Shown: piece after piece, positions 61,031 through 64,000 of the stretch
How positions within the stretch are numbered: position 1 is the stretch's first letter
How the letters are laid out: every line of letters starts with the position of its first letter
Source: JAEZPW01 sp035629075
GTDB taxonomy: Bacteria; Acidobacteriota; Terriglobia; Terriglobales; Acidobacteriaceae
Length of the DNA: 64,000 nt
Direction: 5' to 3'
Assembly: GCA_035629075.1 (NCBI GenBank)
Contig: DASPIK010000002.1
Coordinates: forward strand, 30,001 to 94,000
The notes under the pieces: model-generated
What the model saw: the letters and a program-made list of their open reading frames with translations, nothing else
What the model was told of the DNA's origin: nothing
The model's database searches: none
Program-made: the position numbers and the translations under genes

Positions 61031-63103
61031 ATGGGAACTCCCGGACTAAACACCTCAACAGAAGATCGCCGGTATCGTGCGCTGCTTGAGGTTTCGGCGG
61101 CGATTGCGACACAGCCGAATCTCCAAGCAGTGTTGAATAGCATTTCTGTTCTGCTTTCTAAGGTTGTGCCTTTTGAGACTGTGGCGTTGCTGCTGCTGAA
61201 CGAAAGCCGAGGAACAGTGACGCTGTACGCACTTCATAGTGGGCACGATCCTGGAATTGAGATAGGAACCGAGATAAGGCTTGGCGAGAGTGCAATAAAA
61301 AGAGCAATTGATAAGCAGACCCCCGTTTTCGTCGAGGATGCGAGACAGGAGATTGCAAATCAACCTGAATTGAGCTCTCGGCTAAATCTCGAACAGGTCC
61401 ACAGCTCGTACGCCTTCCCGATCTCAACTTCCAGACGCAAACTCGGAGCGCTCATATTCGGAACGAGAAGACGAGGGGAGTTCAGCGATGAAGATGTAGA
61501 GTTAATGCGGTCGGTGGCGTCGCACGTATCTGTTGCACTGGAAAGTGCCTTGGCCTTGCAGTCCGCGGAGGAATACCAGCGCGACCTGGCCCGAGAGCGC
61601 GATCGGCTACGACTGTTACTCGAGATCAATAACCACATCGTTTCCCGACTTGATCTCGATGAACTATTTCGAGCCGCCTCGAGTTCCATTCGCAAGTTCT
61701 TCGCTAATGATTTCACCGGGTTCTGGCTCTTCGAAGGCAGTTCCAGTCGGCTGAAATGCGCCGCTCTGGATTTTCCAGATGTAAACGGATTTCTTGAGGA
61801 AGTCGAAGTTCCGGATCTAAAAAATTCAGAGTTGGAGGACATCAGGTCGAGCGCGCCACGAGTCTTCACGCGAGAAGAAATCATCGAGCTACCATCGGCA
61901 GTGGCACATCGACTGAAGGCCGAAAACATCTCCACACTTGTCAGCGCTCCTCTCAGCACTGCGAACCGGCTGGTTGGCATCTTCTCCCTCGGTAGTCGCC
62001 AACCTGCTTTGTACACCCAAGAGGATCTCGACCTGCTTATGCAGGTCGGCACACAAATCGCTTTGGCTGTCGAGAACGCTGTCGCGTACGGAAAAGTCAA
62101 CGCCACCAGCAGTCGCCTTGAGGCAGAACGACTGTATCTTGAGTCAGAGCTTCGAGCTGAGTACAACTTCGAGGACATAGTTGGAAAGAGCGCAGCGCTC
62201 CGGGCCGTTCTAGATCAGGTTCAGATCGTAGCGCCGACCGGTTCCACCGTGTTGCTGTTGGGGGAAACGGGAACTGGAAAAGAACTAATCGCCCGCGCAA
62301 TTCATAACCTCAGTCCACGACGGAGCCGGACCTTCGTTAGGTTGAATTGTGCTGCCATTCCTTCGGGGCTTGTAGAGAGTGAGCTATTCGGCCATGAGAA
62401 AGGTGCATTCACAGGCGCTCTTGCTCAGAAGCGTGGCAGGTTTGAATTGGCTCATGAGGGCAGCTTGTTCCTAGATGAAATTGGCGACATCAGTCTCGAG
62501 CTTCAGCCCAAGCTGCTTAGGGCACTTCAAGAACAGGAGTTCGAGCGACTTGGAAGTGCGAGAACGATCCATGTGGATGTCCGACTGATCGCGGCAACAC
62601 ACCGCGACCTTCCCGACATGGTCCGCAAGGGACAATTCAGGGAAGATCTGTTCTATAGGCTCAATGTCTTTCCCATCGAGATCCCTCCTCTGCGTGACAG
62701 AAAGGAAGACATCCCACTGCTGGTCCACTACTTCGTCTCGCGCCTCGCGCGACGGATGCAGAAGGATATTAAAGATATTCCGCGCGAAGCTATGGAGGCC
62801 TTAGTGAACTGGCCTTGGCCAGGCAATGTGCGGGAATTGGAGAACTTCATCGAGCGGGCGGTGATACTCACTAGTGGACAGACACTCAACGTACCCGTGC
62901 GTGAGCTCCGCGTCCGCAGCCAGTTTGCAGTCCCAGGCGGCTCAAGCTTCCACGATGCGGAGCGTAGTGCGATCCTGGCCGCACTACGTGCGGCAAACGG
63001 GCGTCTTTCGGGTCCCGGCGGTGCCGCCGAACGACTAGGCCTGAAGCGAACCACACTTCAGAACAAGATGCGTCGACTGGCTATTACAAAGTCGGATTAC
63101 TAG
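61031..63103 (+). CDS. GAF-GAF-AAA-Fis sigma54 activator
   Basis: This sigma54 enhancer-binding protein of about 690 residues has no receiver domain. Two GAF sensor domains (about 12-175 and 190-345) are joined to a AAA+ domain with Walker A GETGTGKE, canonical GAFTGA (EKGAFTGALAQ), Walker B GSLFLDEIG and a GNVRELENFIERA sensor region. A Fis-type helix-turn-helix follows (GGAAERLGLKRTTLQNKMRRL). It resembles FhlA/NorR-type one-component regulators that sense small ligands or gases through GAF. The start is ATG 61031, with a GTG three codons earlier. The surrounding sigma54 promoters make it the likely local regulator. Confidence 0.92.
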   Translation: MGTPGLNTSTEDRRYRALLEVSAAIATQPNLQAVLNSISVLLSKVVPFETVALLLLNESRGTVTLYALHSGHDPGIEIGTEIRLGESAIKRAIDKQTPVFVEDARQEIANQPELSSRLNLEQVHSSYAFPISTSRRKLGALIFGTRRRGEFSDEDVELMRSVASHVSVALESALALQSAEEYQRDLARERDRLRLLLEINNHIVSRLDLDELFRAASSSIRKFFANDFTGFWLFEGSSSRLKCAALDFPDVNGFLEEVEVPDLKNSELEDIRSSAPRVFTREEIIELPSAVAHRLKAENISTLVSAPLSTANRLVGIFSLGSRQPALYTQEDLDLLMQVGTQIALAVENAVAYGKVNATSSRLEAERLYLESELRAEYNFEDIVGKSAALRAVLDQVQIVAPTGSTVLLLGETGTGKELIARAIHNLSPRRSRTFVRLNCAAIPSGLVESELFGHEKGAFTGALAQKRGRFELAHEGSLFLDEIGDISLELQPKLLRALQEQEFERLGSARTIHVDVRLIAATHRDLPDMVRKGQFREDLFYRLNVFPIEIPPLRDRKEDIPLLVHYFVSRLARRMQKDIKDIPREAMEALVNWPWPGNVRELENFIERAVILTSGQTLNVPVRELRVRSQFAVPGGSSFHDAERSAILAALRAANGRLSGPGGAAERLGLKRTTLQNKMRRLAITKSDY

Positions 63104-63115
63104 CCAATGTGATTG

Positions 63116-63146
63116 CTGCCCAGTTCTGCTGACCGCATTCGGGCAG
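63116..63146. promoter_or_regulatory. enhancer-like inverted repeat CTGCCC/GGGCAG
   Basis: CTGCCC (63116-63121) and GGGCAG (63141-63146) are 6-bp arms with a 19-nt spacer. They lie about 96-126 bp upstream of the -24 element, directly after the activator gene. Confidence 0.45.
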
Positions 63147-63240
63147 TGTGCCAGCATGAGGTCAGCGCCAGCCTCAGGATTTCTTCCCGTCCAAAACGCT
63201 AAGTCCCTGAACACTAACGTCATGCGCTGACTGCCAGGGC

Positions 63241-63256
63241 TGGCATGCCAACTGCA
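63241..63256 (+). promoter_or_regulatory. sigma54 -24/-12 promoter of OM protein gene
   Basis: TGGCATGCCAACTGCA has GG (63242) and GC (63254) exactly 10 bases apart. The predicted start is near 63267, giving a 61-nt leader with AAGGAG before ATG 63328. Confidence 0.65.
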
Positions 63257-63327
63257 TTCCTCATATGCGCGGGACGTGCAATGTGGCGATGTATTTATAA
63301 GCTCGTCCCGCTTTAAGGAGTCAATCG

Positions 63328-63912
63328 ATGCGTCATTTTGTTGTTGCAGTCGTTTTGCTGCTGACGATAAGCACGGGGTTATGGGCCCAAGAAGAAGCAC
63401 GGAATGAAGTGAGTGTTCAAGGCACTGGATTCTTCACCAAAGAAACCACCGACAGTGGCATCACTCACCAGCCAACACATTCAGGAGGACTCCTGACGGG
63501 ATACCGCCTGAACGTCAATAAGTGGGTGGCCGTCGAAGGCAATTACGGTTACTACCGCAATTCGCAAAGATACTTTGCGACTGCGGGCACGGCCGATCTG
63601 CCGACGAATGTCCATGAGGTTTCCGGATCAGTCGTATTCAAGATTCCAACTGATACCGTCATCAAACCTTTCCTTCTCGCTGGCGGTGGTGCCCTAGTGT
63701 TTGATCCCCGTGATGTTTCTGCAATCGACCAGCAGACGCGCGGAGCATTTGTCTACGGCGGGGGCGCTGATTTCGCAGTTCATAAGAACATCAGCTTCCG
63801 TGCTCAGTATCGCGGGTTGGTCTACAAGGCCCCCGATTTCGATGGACAGTTCGCGCTTGACAAGGTCACCCACTCGGCTGTTCCCTCTGCAGGACTGGTA
63901 TTTCGTTTCTAG
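63328..63912 (+). CDS. outer-membrane beta-barrel protein
   Basis: This 194-residue exported protein has a signal peptide (VVAVVLLLTISTGLWAQ). The rest alternates short amphipathic strands (GLLTGYRLNVNKWVAVEGNYG, EVSGSVVFKIPT, FRAQYRGLVYKAP) and ends in AGLVFRF, whose terminal Phe is the classic outer-membrane sorting signal. It fits the small eight-strand OmpA/OmpX-like barrel type. It follows a sigma54 promoter and precedes an intrinsic terminator, so it is a single-gene unit. The role is unknown; stress or envelope function is an inference. Confidence 0.8.
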   Translation: MRHFVVAVVLLLTISTGLWAQEEARNEVSVQGTGFFTKETTDSGITHQPTHSGGLLTGYRLNVNKWVAVEGNYGYYRNSQRYFATAGTADLPTNVHEVSGSVVFKIPTDTVIKPFLLAGGGALVFDPRDVSAIDQQTRGAFVYGGGADFAVHKNISFRAQYRGLVYKAPDFDGQFALDKVTHSAVPSAGLVFRF

Positions 63913-63965
63913 TTTTCGAGGTAGGACTCTCTTTCTGTAAACCTCCGCTGTCAACCTCCGATTGG

Positions 63966-64000
63966 GCGGCCCTTCATGAATATAGAGGGGCCGCTTTTTT
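63966..64000 (+). terminator. intrinsic terminator of OM protein gene
   Basis: GCGGCCC pairs with GGGCCGC, followed by TTTTTT at the end of the window, 54 bp after the stop. Confidence 0.85.

Overview
The window reads as chromosomal DNA of an acidobacterium (Terriglobia / Candidatus Koribacter-like). The call rests on two adjacent secreted VWFA-related proteins of the acidobacterial type, dense moderately GC-rich coding, NtrC-type regulators, a squalene-hopene cyclase, a caa3-type oxidase operon and a class-level mix of housekeeping genes. No rRNA or CRISPR array was seen. The only tRNA sequence is a 3' fragment of tRNA-Asn. Taxonomy is inference from gene content.

Layout. 0.2-4 kb: glycosyltransferase, alpha/beta hydrolase and ArgD-like aminotransferase (minus). 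4.2-8.4 kb: a PDZ/7TM/GAF/PAS histidine kinase overlapping its NtrC-type response regulator, followed by an MlaE-MlaF pair whose ATPase lacks the usual Walker B glutamate. 10.2-12 kb: MsbA-like exporter (minus). 12.2-20.9 kb: a nine-gene minus-strand operon that runs from a XoxF-like PQQ alcohol dehydrogenase through a XoxJ-like binding protein and a lipoprotein cytochrome c straight into oxidase subunits II, I and III, a membrane protein, a frameshifted CtaG and a second cytochrome c. Most junctions overlap by 4 nt or are nearly abutting. Together it looks like a complete periplasmic alcohol-to-oxygen chain. 21-30 kb: hydrolase, VWFA pair, DUF1015, amidase, GerMN, MurI and RNase PH. 30-44 kb: two unrelated aldolases back to back, a stand-alone B12-binding protein with a photoreceptor-type Wx9EH motif, GuaA, LeuS, endonuclease IV, DAHP synthase and a beta-propeller lipoprotein.

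44-48.7 kb: a molybdenum/tungsten module made of a TiaS-like DDTD protein, a Mo-storage-protein-like kinase fold, and TupC and TupB without an intact binding protein. Upstream of tupB is a 1.2 kb gene-free scar holding a 29-codon tail of a lost coupled gene (probably tupA) and the tRNA-Asn fragment, which suggests past island insertion and decay.

48.7-64 kb: squalene-hopene cyclase, a small secreted protein, a complete RND efflux operon (MFP, permease, OM factor), TetR plus a sigma-like protein, radical SAM plus STAS, and a GAF-GAF-AAA-Fis sigma54 activator followed by an outer-membrane protein. Three sigma54-type -24/-12 elements face the RND operon, the STAS/radical SAM operon and the OM protein. 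Each has a TGCCC/GGGCA inverted repeat about 90-125 bp upstream. I infer that the activator at 61.0 kb runs a local sigma54 regulon linking efflux, a radical SAM enzyme and an envelope protein.
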